Source: Lentzea tibetensis (lineage in GTDB: Bacteria; Actinomycetota; Actinomycetes; Mycobacteriales; Pseudonocardiaceae). Taken from it: a stretch of DNA of 64,000 nt. The stretch is from the NCBI RefSeq assembly GCF_007845675.1, contig NZ_VOBR01000002.1:186001-250000 (forward strand), in the 5' to 3' direction. The notes below the pieces were generated by a model, which saw only the letters and a program-made list of their open reading frames with translations, had not been told where the DNA came from and did not search any database. The position numbers and the translations under genes are program-made. This document shows positions 1-7,524 of the stretch, piece by piece. Position 1 is the first letter of the stretch, and each line of letters opens with the position of its first letter.

Positions 1-55
1 GGGTGGGCCAGTGGCCCAGTGCGACGCGGGGGAACGCTCTCAGGTCGACGGTCAT
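1..55 (-). CDS. PLP-dependent enzyme, D-cysteine desulfhydrase/ACC deaminase-like (5' end only)
   Basis: Only the first 18 codons lie in the window. They read MTVDLRAFPRVALGHWPT. The segment FPRV-LGHWPT resembles the N-terminus of D-cysteine desulfhydrase and 1-aminocyclopropane-1-carboxylate deaminase family proteins, where a similar stretch precedes a conserved PTPLE motif. The ATG overlaps the stop of a 25-codon upstream frame in an ATGA arrangement and has no Shine-Dalgarno sequence, so it may be translated by reinitiation. The family call rests on very few residues and is tentative. Confidence 0.4.
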   Translation of the reverse strand, partial: MTVDLRAFPRVALGHWPT

Positions 56-129
56 GGGCTCATCGTGGCGTACAGGTCGTCGAAGCGCTCCAACGCGGTC
101 AGCCGTGTGATCGGCGACCTCTCGACCAT
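52..129 (-). CDS. Possible 25-codon leader ORF ahead of the PLP enzyme gene
   Basis: An ATG-to-TGA frame of 25 codons starts MVERSPITRL and ends ATMSP. Its stop overlaps the start of the following gene by 4 nt, as in translationally coupled genes. I recognise no family. It could be a leader peptide, the remnant of a lost gene, or chance. It lies opposite the promoter region of the merR-type gene. Confidence 0.25.
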   Translation of the reverse strand: MVERSPITRLTALERFDDLYATMSP

Positions 130-179
130 GTGTCGCCGGACGTCGTTCCGCTTCGCGCTGGCCGGGGCTGTGATGCCGG

Positions 180-211
180 TTGGACTCCGCCCCAGGGGGA
201 GACTCCACACT
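180..211 (+). promoter_or_regulatory. MerR-type promoter with operator dyad
   Basis: A -35 box TTGGAC (180-185) and a -10 box CACACT (206-211) are separated by 20 bp, the overlong spacing typical of promoters that MerR proteins remodel. The spacer holds an imperfect dyad centred on CCCCAGGGG. The first start codon of the merR gene (GTG 218) follows 6 nt after the -10 box, so the transcript would be leaderless and autoregulated. Confidence 0.65.
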
Positions 212-217
212 GGGCGC

Positions 218-1021
218 GTGATGACCATCGGGGAGTTCGCGCAGCTGACCGGCCTCAGCGTGAAGGCGCTGCGGCTGTACGACGAGCAGGGGCTGCTGGT
301 GCCGGCCGAGGTCGACCAGTGGTCGCGGTACCGCCGCTACGCGGGCGCACAACTGGCGGACGCGGTGCGGCTCAAGGCGATGCGCGCGGCGGGCGTGAGT
401 CTGGTGGACGCGCAGAGGCTGCTCGCGGGGGAGGACGTGCTCGGCGAGCACCGGCGGCGGCTGGCCGAGGAGCGGGAGCGGCAGGACGCCGCACTGGTCG
501 CGCTGGAGGCGTTGCTGGACGGCCGGACGGCGTGGCGCGCCGAGGAGCGAGAGGCGCCTGCGCAGCATTGGGCGGGCGTGGTGATGAAGATCGAAGAAGA
601 CGACGATGACACCGAGCAGGCCAACGAGGCGTTCGCCGGGCTGTGGAAGGCGCTCGCGGCGCAGGGCAACGCGCCGGCCGGGGCGTTCTGGTCGTCGATG
701 CGCGCCGCCGGGGAGACGGTCGAGCTGCTGTGCTGCTGGCCGGTCGCGCGACCTGTGGAGCAGGGCTGGGAGGTGCCCGGTCTCGTCGTGGAGTCGGGGA
801 CGCTGCCTGCGGGTCCCGAGCTGGTGGTGCGGTGGCGGCACGACGACCCGGTGCCGCTCGTGGACGGGGCAGCGCACCCGGCGGTGCTCGCGCTGCTGGC
901 CGACGCGGAGGAGCGCGGCGTCGACGCCGACCTCGCGCGGCTGCGGCAGATCGGGGTGATCGAGGACGGGGAGGCGGTCGGTGTCGAGGTCTCGATCCCG
1001 TTGCGGGAGAGCGGTGGATGA
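218..1021 (+). CDS. MerR family transcriptional regulator
   Basis: Cytoplasmic DNA-binding regulator. Residues 2-70 form the MerR winged helix-turn-helix, with the diagnostic start MTIGEFAQLTGLS and the KALRLYDEQGLL recognition segment. A coiled coil around residues 80-120 (RRRLAEERERQ) would make the dimer, and a C-terminal portion of about 140 residues is probably a ligand-binding domain I cannot assign. GTG 218 and ATG 221 are adjacent possible starts. No Shine-Dalgarno sequence is present, which fits leaderless transcription from the MerR-type promoter just upstream. The open frame extends further upstream, but that part lacks family similarity and overlaps the promoter. Target genes other than itself are not evident; the divergent PLP-enzyme gene is a candidate. 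Confidence 0.9.
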   Translation: MMTIGEFAQLTGLSVKALRLYDEQGLLVPAEVDQWSRYRRYAGAQLADAVRLKAMRAAGVSLVDAQRLLAGEDVLGEHRRRLAEERERQDAALVALEALLDGRTAWRAEEREAPAQHWAGVVMKIEEDDDDTEQANEAFAGLWKALAAQGNAPAGAFWSSMRAAGETVELLCCWPVARPVEQGWEVPGLVVESGTLPAGPELVVRWRHDDPVPLVDGAAHPAVLALLADAEERGVDADLARLRQIGVIEDGEAVGVEVSIPLRESGG

Positions 1022-1090
1022 CAACGATGACTGCGAATGCCGCAGCTGACTACGGGGTTGGGGGTAAGCGTTCACCGCCAGGGAAAATTC

Positions 1091-1104
1091 TGTCCTAACG
1101 GACA
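1091..1104. promoter_or_regulatory. Short inverted repeat upstream of the GH92 gene
   Basis: TGTCC-TAAC-GGACA is a perfect 5-bp inverted repeat about 57 bp before the mannosidase start, in the 139-bp gap after the merR gene. It could be a small operator. No clear -35/-10 pair can be fixed around it. Confidence 0.25.
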
Positions 1105-1160
1105 AGAGACGCCTGCGAGTACGACCGAGACGGGGGGCAAACTCGGAGAGGCGGCGGCGG

Positions 1161-3971
1161 ATGCTCTCAACGAACTCCCTGTTGCGACGACTCGCGATCG
1201 CGGGACTCGTCGTGACACTCGGCGCGGTGGTTCCGGTGACCACCGCGGGCGCGGCACCGGTCGACAACCCGGCCGGGCTCGTCAACACGCTCATCGGCAC
1301 CTCCAACAACGGTGAGACCTGGCCCGGCGCGGACACCCCGTTCGGCATGGTGCAGTGGAGCCCGGAGAACACCAACGGGAACCAGACGCGGACCACCTCA
1401 CCGGGCGGCTACACCTACGACGCCACCAGGATCAGAGGCTTCGCGCTGACCCACCTGTCCGGCACCGGGTGCGCGGGCGCGTCCGGTGACGTGCCGTTCC
1501 TGCCGTTCGTCGGCGAGGTCAGCTCGTCGCCGACGGCGGACACCAGGGACGCGGTCTACGCGAGCAACTTCTCGCACACCAACGAATCCGGTAAGGCCGG
1601 CTACTACCGCGTGAAGCTGAACTCGGGCGTCGACGTCGAGCTGAGCGCCACGACGCGCACCGGCTCCGGCCGGTTCACCTACCCCGACGGCACCGCGAGC
1701 ATGTTGCTGCGCACGTCCAACTCGGAGGTCGGCAGCAGCGCGGCGGTCACGAACATCGACGCGGCGAACCGCACCATCAGCGGCTCGGTCACCAGCGGCA
1801 ACTTCTGCGGCTACATCAACCAGATCGGCAGGCGCAGCTACTACACGCTGCACTACACCGTCACCTTCGACAAACCGTTCTCCACCACGGGAACCTGGCA
1901 GAACTCGAGCCTGCGACCGGGCACGACCAGCGCGTCGGGCGGCACCACGTACGGCACGGACGGCTGGCCGGTGGCCGGTCAGGGTTCCGGTGGCTACGTG
2001 ACGTTCGACCTCAGCTCCGGCCGCACGGTCAACGCGCGCGTCGGCATCTCGTACGTCAGCCTCGCCAACGCGCGAGCGAACCTCGCGGCCGAGAACCCGG
2101 CGGGCACGACGTTCGACAGCGTCCGGCAGCGCGCGCACGACGCGTGGAACACCGAGCTGGGCAGGCTCGAGGTCACCGGCGGCACGACCGCGCAGCAGAC
2201 CACGTTCTACACGGCCGCGTACCACTCGTTGTTGCATCCCAACGTCTTCAGCGACGTCAACGGCCAGTACACCGGCATGGACCAGCAGGTGCACGCGGTG
2301 TCCGGCGGGCAGCGGGCGCAGTACGCGAACTTCTCCGGCTGGGACGTCTACCGCGGCCAGCTGCAGCTGGTGACGCTGCTGCGGCCGGACGTGGGTGGTG
2401 ACGTCGCCCAGTCGCTGCTGAACCAGGCCACCCAGAACAACGGCGTGTGGGACAGGTGGACGCACAACCAGGGCGGCACGCACGTCATGACCGGCGATCC
2501 CGCGCACGCGTCACTGCCGAGCATCTACGCGTTCGGCGGCACGAACTTCGACGCGTCGGGTGCGTTGAACTCGATGATCCACGCGGCCACCAACGTCACG
2601 CCCGAGGACCTCAGCCGCGACGGCTGGAACGTCATGGTCGTCGGCGAACGGCCGTCGCTCGACAAGTGGCTCTCGATCCACTACATCCCGACCAACGGCA
2701 ACGCGTGGGGCGGCGCGGGGGAGACGCTGGAGGTCTCGGTCGCCGACTTCGCGCTGAGCCAGCTCGCGCAACGGCTCGGTTCGTCGCGCCACCAGGAGTT
2801 CCTGGCCCGCGGTCAGTACTGGAAGAACACGTTCAACCCGGCCCGCGGCTACATCCAGAACCGCAACACCAACGGCACGTGGCCCGCGCACAACCCGGCG
2901 AGCGACAACGGTTTCGCCGAGGGCAGCTCGGCGCAGTACACATGGATGGTGCCGCACAACCCCAAGGGCCTGTTCGACCTGATGGGCGGCAACGCGGCCG
3001 CGACCACGCGGCTGGACAACTTCTTCCACGACGTCGACGGCAGCTGGGCGTTGACCGGGAAGGGCGGGCTGAAGGCGGAGATGGACAACGAGCCGTCGGT
3101 CACCGCGCCGTGGCTCTACAACTTCTCCGGCAGCCCGTACAAGACCCAGGAGACGATCCGCGAGGTCGTGAACACGCTGTGGTCCAACAGCCCCGGTGGC
3201 ATCCCCGGCCAGGACGACCTCGGCGCCATGTCCGCGTGGTACGTCTTCGCGGCCATGGGCATGCACCCGCTGACGCCCGGCCGGGCCGAGATGCTGCTGG
3301 CCGCGCCGCTGTTCCCGCGGATCGTCGTGCACCGCGGCAACGGGGCCACGCTCACCCTGTCCGCTCCTGGAGCGGCCCCGAACAACAAGTACATCCGCGG
3401 GCTGCGGGTGAACGGCGCGGTGTCCACGAAGCCGTGGCTGCCCGAGTCGTTCCTCGCGGGCGGCACGGCCGACTTCACGCTCGGCACCACGCCCGACACG
3501 TCGTGGGGCAGCGCGCCCGCCGACGCGCCCCCGTCGTTCGACACCGGCGGTGGCCCGTCTCCGACGAACCTGGCGCTGAACAAGCCGGCGACCGCCGACT
3601 CGGCGTGCGCGTCGAGCGAGTCGGCGCCGATGGCCAACAACGGCAGCGTGAACGACAAGTGGTGCTCCCTGGGCGCCGACAAGTGGTGGCGCGTCGACCT
3701 CGGACAGACCCGAACGCTGTCCTCGGTGCGGCTGCACCACGCGGCCGCGGGTGGCGAAGCTGCCGAGTGGAACACGCGTGACTTCGACGTCCAGGCGTCC
3801 GGCGACGGCACGACGTGGACGACGATCGCCGCGGTGCGCGGCAACTCCGCCAACGTCTCGACGCACGCGGTGACCGCGAGCGGCCGGTACGTCCGGGTGC
3901 GCGTGCTGGCGCCCGAGCAGGACGGCGGAGGTGCGGCCCGGATCTACGAGATCGAGGTGTTCGGGACCTGA
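1161..3971 (+). CDS. Secreted GH92 family alpha-mannosidase with C-terminal F5/8C domain
   Basis: Exported glycoside hydrolase, expected to trim alpha-linked mannose (for example alpha-1,2-mannosides of yeast or fungal mannan and N-glycans) in a calcium-dependent inverting reaction. Residues 1-31 are a Sec signal peptide ending TTAGA. The GH92 N-terminal beta-sandwich starts with NTLIGT and GADTPFGMVQWSPEN, and the catalytic (alpha/alpha)6 barrel runs to about residue 790. The paired acidic residues of the family lie in GQDDLGAMSAW (D685, D686). A GGGPSP linker leads to a discoidin (F5/8 type C) carbohydrate-binding domain at about 803-936. The start ATG follows a GGAG-rich ribosome site. It is convergent with the globin gene and overlaps its end by 28 bp. 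A close paralogue without the F5/8C domain lies at 59626. Confidence 0.95.
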   Translation: MLSTNSLLRRLAIAGLVVTLGAVVPVTTAGAAPVDNPAGLVNTLIGTSNNGETWPGADTPFGMVQWSPENTNGNQTRTTSPGGYTYDATRIRGFALTHLSGTGCAGASGDVPFLPFVGEVSSSPTADTRDAVYASNFSHTNESGKAGYYRVKLNSGVDVELSATTRTGSGRFTYPDGTASMLLRTSNSEVGSSAAVTNIDAANRTISGSVTSGNFCGYINQIGRRSYYTLHYTVTFDKPFSTTGTWQNSSLRPGTTSASGGTTYGTDGWPVAGQGSGGYVTFDLSSGRTVNARVGISYVSLANARANLAAENPAGTTFDSVRQRAHDAWNTELGRLEVTGGTTAQQTTFYTAAYHSLLHPNVFSDVNGQYTGMDQQVHAVSGGQRAQYANFSGWDVYRGQLQLVTLLRPDVGGDVAQSLLNQATQNNGVWDRWTHNQGGTHVMTGDPAHASLPSIYAFGGTNFDASGALNSMIHAATNVTPEDLSRDGWNVMVVGERPSLDKWLSIHYIPTNGNAWGGAGETLEVSVADFALSQLAQRLGSSRHQEFLARGQYWKNTFNPARGYIQNRNTNGTWPAHNPASDNGFAEGSSAQYTWMVPHNPKGLFDLMGGNAAATTRLDNFFHDVDGSWALTGKGGLKAEMDNEPSVTAPWLYNFSGSPYKTQETIREVVNTLWSNSPGGIPGQDDLGAMSAWYVFAAMGMHPLTPGRAEMLLAAPLFPRIVVHRGNGATLTLSAPGAAPNNKYIRGLRVNGAVSTKPWLPESFLAGGTADFTLGTTPDTSWGSAPADAPPSFDTGGGPSPTNLALNKPATADSACASSESAPMANNGSVNDKWCSLGADKWWRVDLGQTRTLSSVRLHHAAAGGEAAEWNTRDFDVQASGDGTTWTTIAAVRGNSANVSTHAVTASGRYVRVRVLAPEQDGGGAARIYEIEVFGT

Positions 3972-4414
3972 CCGTCCCACGACCACCGCGGCATCGGCCT
4001 GCCCGGCGACACGGTGTCCGGTTCCGGATACGACAGGACCTCGGCCACCGCCCACTCCATGTACGCCCGCAACGCGGCGCGGAACTCGAGGTCGCCGGGC
4101 AGGCCCGCGTCGTCGGCGGCCAGCACGAAGCACTCGACGAACCGGCGGCCGAGATCGCTGATGTCGCCGTTGCCGGAGTGCATCACGAGCACGCCCGAGT
4201 GGTCGCCGCACTCCGCGCTGTAGGTGGGTGGCCCGCCCATGACCTCCGCCCAGTACGCGGCCAGCCGTTCGACGTGCTGGGGGTGCTGGTCGGGGTGGGA
4301 GAACGGGTGGTTCAGCTCGGGGTCGCGCAGGCACCGCGCGTGGTGTGCCCGCGCCAGTTCGACGAACGCGGGCCCGCCACCGGCGAACTCGTACAGCGTC
4401 GGCCGGGATTCCAT
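3944..4414 (-). CDS. glbO: Group II truncated hemoglobin
   Basis: Small 2-on-2 heme globin of 156 residues, likely binding O2, NO or peroxides. The family pattern is clear: an N-terminal YEFAGGGPAFVELA helix, HPDQHPQHVERLAAYWAEVMGGP in the middle (proximal-histidine region), and a C-terminal AADDAGLPGDLEFRAALRAYMEWA helix. I chose ATG 4414 because a TAGGTT -10 box sits 7 nt upstream, implying a leaderless message; a TTG at 4423 is the in-frame alternative. The 3' end overlaps the mannosidase gene tail to tail. The DUF1345 gene lies just upstream on the same strand, with a 27-nt gap that contains the promoter. Confidence 0.88.
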   Translation of the reverse strand: MESRPTLYEFAGGGPAFVELARAHHARCLRDPELNHPFSHPDQHPQHVERLAAYWAEVMGGPPTYSAECGDHSGVLVMHSGNGDISDLGRRFVECFVLAADDAGLPGDLEFRAALRAYMEWAVAEVLSYPEPDTVSPGRPMPRWSWDGQVPNTSIS

Positions 4415-4421
4415 GTGCGCC

Positions 4422-4427
4422 AACCTA
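4422..4427 (-). promoter_or_regulatory. -10 box for leaderless globin transcript
   Basis: Read on the minus strand this is TAGGTT, matching the actinobacterial TANNNT -10 element. It ends 7 nt before ATG 4414, so transcription should begin at or within a base of the start codon. No recognisable -35 box is present. Confidence 0.45.
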
Positions 4428-4441
4428 ACCCGTGTGCCCGC

Positions 4442-5074
4442 TCAGCGGGCGACCTCGCCGGCCACGAGGTTGATGGTGGTGGCCAGGATGCTGGTGCCGA
4501 ACACGTAGGACAGCAGCGTGTGCCGCAGCACGACGGCGCGGATCGTCGAGCTCGAGACGGCCGTGTCCGAGACCTGGTAGGTCATGCCGAGGTTGTAGCT
4601 GAAGTAGAGGAAGTCCCGATAGGCCGGCGTGGCGTGGGAGTTGAAGTCGATCCCGCCCGCGGACGTGCAGTAGAGGTGCGCGTAGCGGGTGGCGTACATC
4701 AGGTGCAGCGCCGCCCACGCCATGAAGACGCCGGCGAGCGCGGTGCCCGCCGCGGCCTGAGCGGTGGCGGAGTGACCGCGCAAGAGCAGCACCACGATGC
4801 CGACGAGGCCGCAGAGAGCGACCGCGACCACGGCGATCTCATCGTTGACGGGCCTGAAGTCCTCACGTTCGACGGTGCGGCGGGTGGCGGTGGCGTTCAT
4901 CGGCCACAGCACGACCCAGCCCGCCACCACGAAGATCGTCTCGGTCGCGGCGATACCGGCGAGGACGCCCAGCGGCACGTCGTTGAGGACGCCGACGAGC
5001 ACACCCGTCAGCGTGCCGACGACCACCGAGGCGGCGAGCCGGTTGACGGCCGACAGCAGCAGCGAGGTCTTCAT
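4442..5074 (-). CDS. DUF1345 family membrane protein
   Basis: A 210-residue integral membrane protein with about five hydrophobic helices (near residues 12-32, 38-58, 80-100, 108-128 and 182-202). The stretch [13 protein letters not shown] followed by [28 protein letters not shown] is the hallmark of DUF1345. Function is unknown for the family; the conserved tyrosine- and aspartate-rich loop suggests a small-molecule or ion role that has not been shown. It stands between the globin gene and the response-regulator gene, both on the same strand, but gaps make a shared transcript uncertain. Confidence 0.85.
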   Translation of the reverse strand: MKTSLLLSAVNRLAASVVVGTLTGVLVGVLNDVPLGVLAGIAATETIFVVAGWVVLWPMNATATRRTVEREDFRPVNDEIAVVAVALCGLVGIVVLLLRGHSATAQAAAGTALAGVFMAWAALHLMYATRYAHLYCTSAGGIDFNSHATPAYRDFLYFSYNLGMTYQVSDTAVSSSTIRAVVLRHTLLSYVFGTSILATTINLVAGEVAR

Positions 5075-5128
5075 CGGCCAGGACAGTAGCGGCGGGGCGG
5101 GAACAACGGCGGCGACACGCTGCGGACG

Positions 5129-5791
5129 TCAGGAGCTGTGCGGGACCACGAGGCCGGACTCGTAGGCGAGGACCACGAGCTGAGCGCGGTCGCGGGCGTG
5201 GAGCTTGGTCATGGCTCGGTTGACGTGGGTTTTCGCGGTCAGCGGGCTGATCACCATGCGGTCGGCGATCTGGCTGTTGGACAGGCCCTGCGCGACCAGG
5301 ACGACGGCCTCGCGTTCGCGGTTGGTCAGTTCTTTCAGCCCCGCGCGGGTACCGGTGTCGAGCGGCTGGCTCACGAACCGGTCGATCAGCTTGCGGGTGA
5401 TCGACGGTGCGAGCAGGGCGTCACCTCGCGCGGCGACGCGGATGGCGTGCAGGAAGTCCTCCGGCTCGATGTCCTTGACGAGGAACCCGGCGGCGCCGGC
5501 GCGCAGCGCGTTGAAGACGTGTTCGTCCAAGCCGTAGTTGGTCAGGATGACCACGTGCACACCGGCCAGGGCCGGGTCCGCGGCGATGCGCCGGGTCGCC
5601 TCGATGCCGTCGACGACGGGCATCTGAATGTCGATGAGCGCGATGTCGGGCAGGTGTTCCCTGGCCAGCGCCAGGCCCTGGCCGCCGTCGGCTGCCTCGG
5701 CCACCACCTCGATGTCGTCCTCGACGTCGAGGAGTGCGCGGAATCCGCTGCGGATGAGCGGCTGGTCGTCGACCAGCAGGACGCGGATCAC
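5129..5791 (-). CDS. NarL/FixJ family response regulator
   Basis: Two-component response regulator of 220 residues. The receiver domain occupies residues 1-120 with the acidic pair D8-D9, phosphoacceptor D54 (ALIDIQMP), T82 region (ILTNYG) and K105-like lysine (FLVKDIEP). A LuxR-type helix-turn-helix lies at about 152-212 (LTNREREAVVLVAQGLSNSQIA). The GTG start overlaps the TGA of the upstream kinase gene in GTGA, so the two are translationally coupled and should act as a pair. Targets are unknown; the divergent DUF6223 gene beyond the kinase is the nearest candidate. Confidence 0.93.
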   Translation of the reverse strand: MIRVLLVDDQPLIRSGFRALLDVEDDIEVVAEAADGGQGLALAREHLPDIALIDIQMPVVDGIEATRRIAADPALAGVHVVILTNYGLDEHVFNALRAGAAGFLVKDIEPEDFLHAIRVAARGDALLAPSITRKLIDRFVSQPLDTGTRAGLKELTNREREAVVLVAQGLSNSQIADRMVISPLTAKTHVNRAMTKLHARDRAQLVVLAYESGLVVPHSS

Positions 5792-6906
5792 GGCGCTGGA
5801 TCCACGGGGAGTTCGGCTTGGACGGTGAAGCCGCCCTCACTGCGCGGTGCCGCCCGCAGGTCACCACCGAGTGCGGTGACCCGTTCGCGCATCCCGAGCA
5901 GCCCGACGCCGGGCACCGGCGCGGTGTCCGGAGTGGCGCTGCCGTCGTCGTCGACCTGGATGACCAGGGCGCCGGGACGGTAGTCGATCCGGACCGACGC
6001 GGTGGCCGCGGCGGCGTGACGGGCGATGTTGGTCAGCGACTCCTGGACGATCCGGTAAGCGGTCCGGTCCACCGCGGCCGGCACGTCGTTTCGGTGTCCT
6101 TCGATCGTCAGCGTCGCGTCCAGGCCGGTTGTCCGGGCCCGTTGCACGAGTTCCGGGACGTGGTCGAGCCCGTGCGGAGGGTTCTTGTCGTCGTCGCGCA
6201 GCGCCTCCAGGGTCGCGCGCAGTTCCCTGGCCGCCTCACGACCGGCCTCCCGGATCGCCAGCAGGGCGTCCGGCACCTGTTCACCCCGCTTGCGGGCCAG
6301 GTGGACGGCGACCTCGGCCTGCACCTTGATGACGGAGATCTGGTGGGTGAGCGAGTCGTGCAACTCCCGCGCGATGTGCAGCCGCTCCTCGTCGGCGCGC
6401 CGCAGCGCGGTCTCCTCGCGGGTGCGCTCGGCCTCGTCCGCCCGGTGCTCGGCCTGCCGCAGCGCCTCACCCGCCGCACCGGCGGCGATCAGCCAGGCCA
6501 GCTGCAGGGCGTCGCGAGCCTGTGTGAACGCCTCGCCGACGGGCAGGCCGCGGGGCGAGAGCAGGAGCGCGAGCGGAAGCGCGGCCAGCATGATCACCGA
6601 ACCCGCCACCGCGACGACGCGGTGTCCCGCCCGAACAGCGAAGTACACGGCGAACAGGTACGCGACGGCAGGCACGTCGAAGCCGATGGCCTGGTAACCC
6701 AGCGCGCACGCCGCGGTCACGGCCAGCACGGTGATCGGAGCCCACCGGCGCGCGGCCAGCGCCAGGCCGCCGGCTGTCAGCAACACGTAGCCCAGCGGGG
6801 CGAAGTTCGTGGCGGGGTGGTGGCCGGACAGCGCGGAGAACAGCAGCATCGCCGCCACGCCGACGGCGATCGCCCAGTCGCTGACGGCGATCCGTCCCCT
6901 GCTCAT
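5788..6906 (-). CDS. Sensor histidine kinase (HisKA_3 type)
   Basis: Membrane sensor kinase of 372 residues. About four to five hydrophobic helices occupy residues 10-145 with little extracytoplasmic sequence, suggesting intramembrane sensing. A coiled coil leads to the HisKA_3 dimerisation motif with phospho-accepting H183 in ARELHDSLTHQ, followed by a HATPase_c domain whose N-box (ESLTNIARHA) and G-box (GVGLLGMRERV) are intact. It overlaps the response-regulator gene by 4 nt. A TAGGGT -10 box 6 nt before the ATG suggests a leaderless transcript. Confidence 0.93.
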   Translation of the reverse strand: MSRGRIAVSDWAIAVGVAAMLLFSALSGHHPATNFAPLGYVLLTAGGLALAARRWAPITVLAVTAACALGYQAIGFDVPAVAYLFAVYFAVRAGHRVVAVAGSVIMLAALPLALLLSPRGLPVGEAFTQARDALQLAWLIAAGAAGEALRQAEHRADEAERTREETALRRADEERLHIARELHDSLTHQISVIKVQAEVAVHLARKRGEQVPDALLAIREAGREAARELRATLEALRDDDKNPPHGLDHVPELVQRARTTGLDATLTIEGHRNDVPAAVDRTAYRIVQESLTNIARHAAAATASVRIDYRPGALVIQVDDDGSATPDTAPVPGVGLLGMRERVTALGGDLRAAPRSEGGFTVQAELPVDPAP

Positions 6907-6912
6907 GCGTGC

Positions 6913-6918
6913 ACCCTA
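6913..6918 (-). promoter_or_regulatory. -10 box for leaderless kinase/regulator transcript
   Basis: TAGGGT on the minus strand ends 6 nt before the kinase ATG at 6906, with no Shine-Dalgarno sequence between. The divergent DUF6223 gene starts 195 bp away, so the two promoters share this intergenic region. Confidence 0.45.
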
Positions 6919-7101
6919 GCCACATGTCCGGGCGGGCGACTCCTGCGCGCGGATGATCAACCGCATACCGCGCACGCAGTACTTTCGCGGCTCCTGCGGC
7001 GTCGGTGGGAGCGCGAATTGCCTGCGTCCGCACAACGACGAGCGTTGGTGCCCGCGGACAGGATCAGGGGCGTCCAGTCGTAGGAGGAGAAGGAGCACCT
7101 C

Positions 7102-7515
7102 ATGTCCGTCCGTCGCCTGCTCACCGCCGTCGCCCTCGTCGGACTTCTCGTGCTCGCCACACCGGCGGCCGCGCAGGCCTTGGTCCAGCCGGCCGGGGTC
7201 GGTGCCTACACCTTGACCGCCGGGCGTCTCTGGTCACTGGTGGCCGCGCTGCTGGGGCTGGCCGGGGTGGTCGTCGGAGTACTGGCGCTGGCGCGTCCCG
7301 CCTCCTGGCGGCGCCGGGCCGTCGTGGCTCTGGTGGCCGGGCTGGCAGGCGCGGTCATCGGTGGGCTGGTCGTGGCCGCCGCCGAGGGTGGTCCTGGCAC
7401 CGGCTACGGAATAGTCGGGGGTTTCGTGGCCCTGGTGGTGGGGCTCATCAGCATGGGCCTCGGTGGGCTGGCGCTTGTCCGTTCCCGCCGCAGCGGCCGA
7501 GCGGTGACCGGTTGA
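7102..7515 (+). CDS. DUF6223 family small membrane protein
   Basis: A 137-residue protein with a signal-like first helix (cleavage plausible after AAAQA) and three further hydrophobic segments rich in Gly, Ala and Val (about 43-66, 72-96 and 102-127), ending in a basic tail. It matches my recollection of DUF6223 proteins of actinomycetes, whose function is unknown. A strong AGGAGGAGAAGGAG ribosome site precedes the ATG. It is divergent from the sensor kinase gene and so could be controlled by that two-component system. Confidence 0.72.
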   Translation: MSVRRLLTAVALVGLLVLATPAAAQALVQPAGVGAYTLTAGRLWSLVAALLGLAGVVVGVLALARPASWRRRAVVALVAGLAGAVIGGLVVAAAEGGPGTGYGIVGGFVALVVGLISMGLGGLALVRSRRSGRAVTG

Positions 7516-7524
7516 CAGTCGCAG

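Noticed and set aside
1398-4334. Long antisense open frames opposite the first GH92 gene
   Set aside because: They are arginine/valine-rich translations of the opposite strand of a strongly supported gene, a common effect of high GC, with no recognisable domains.
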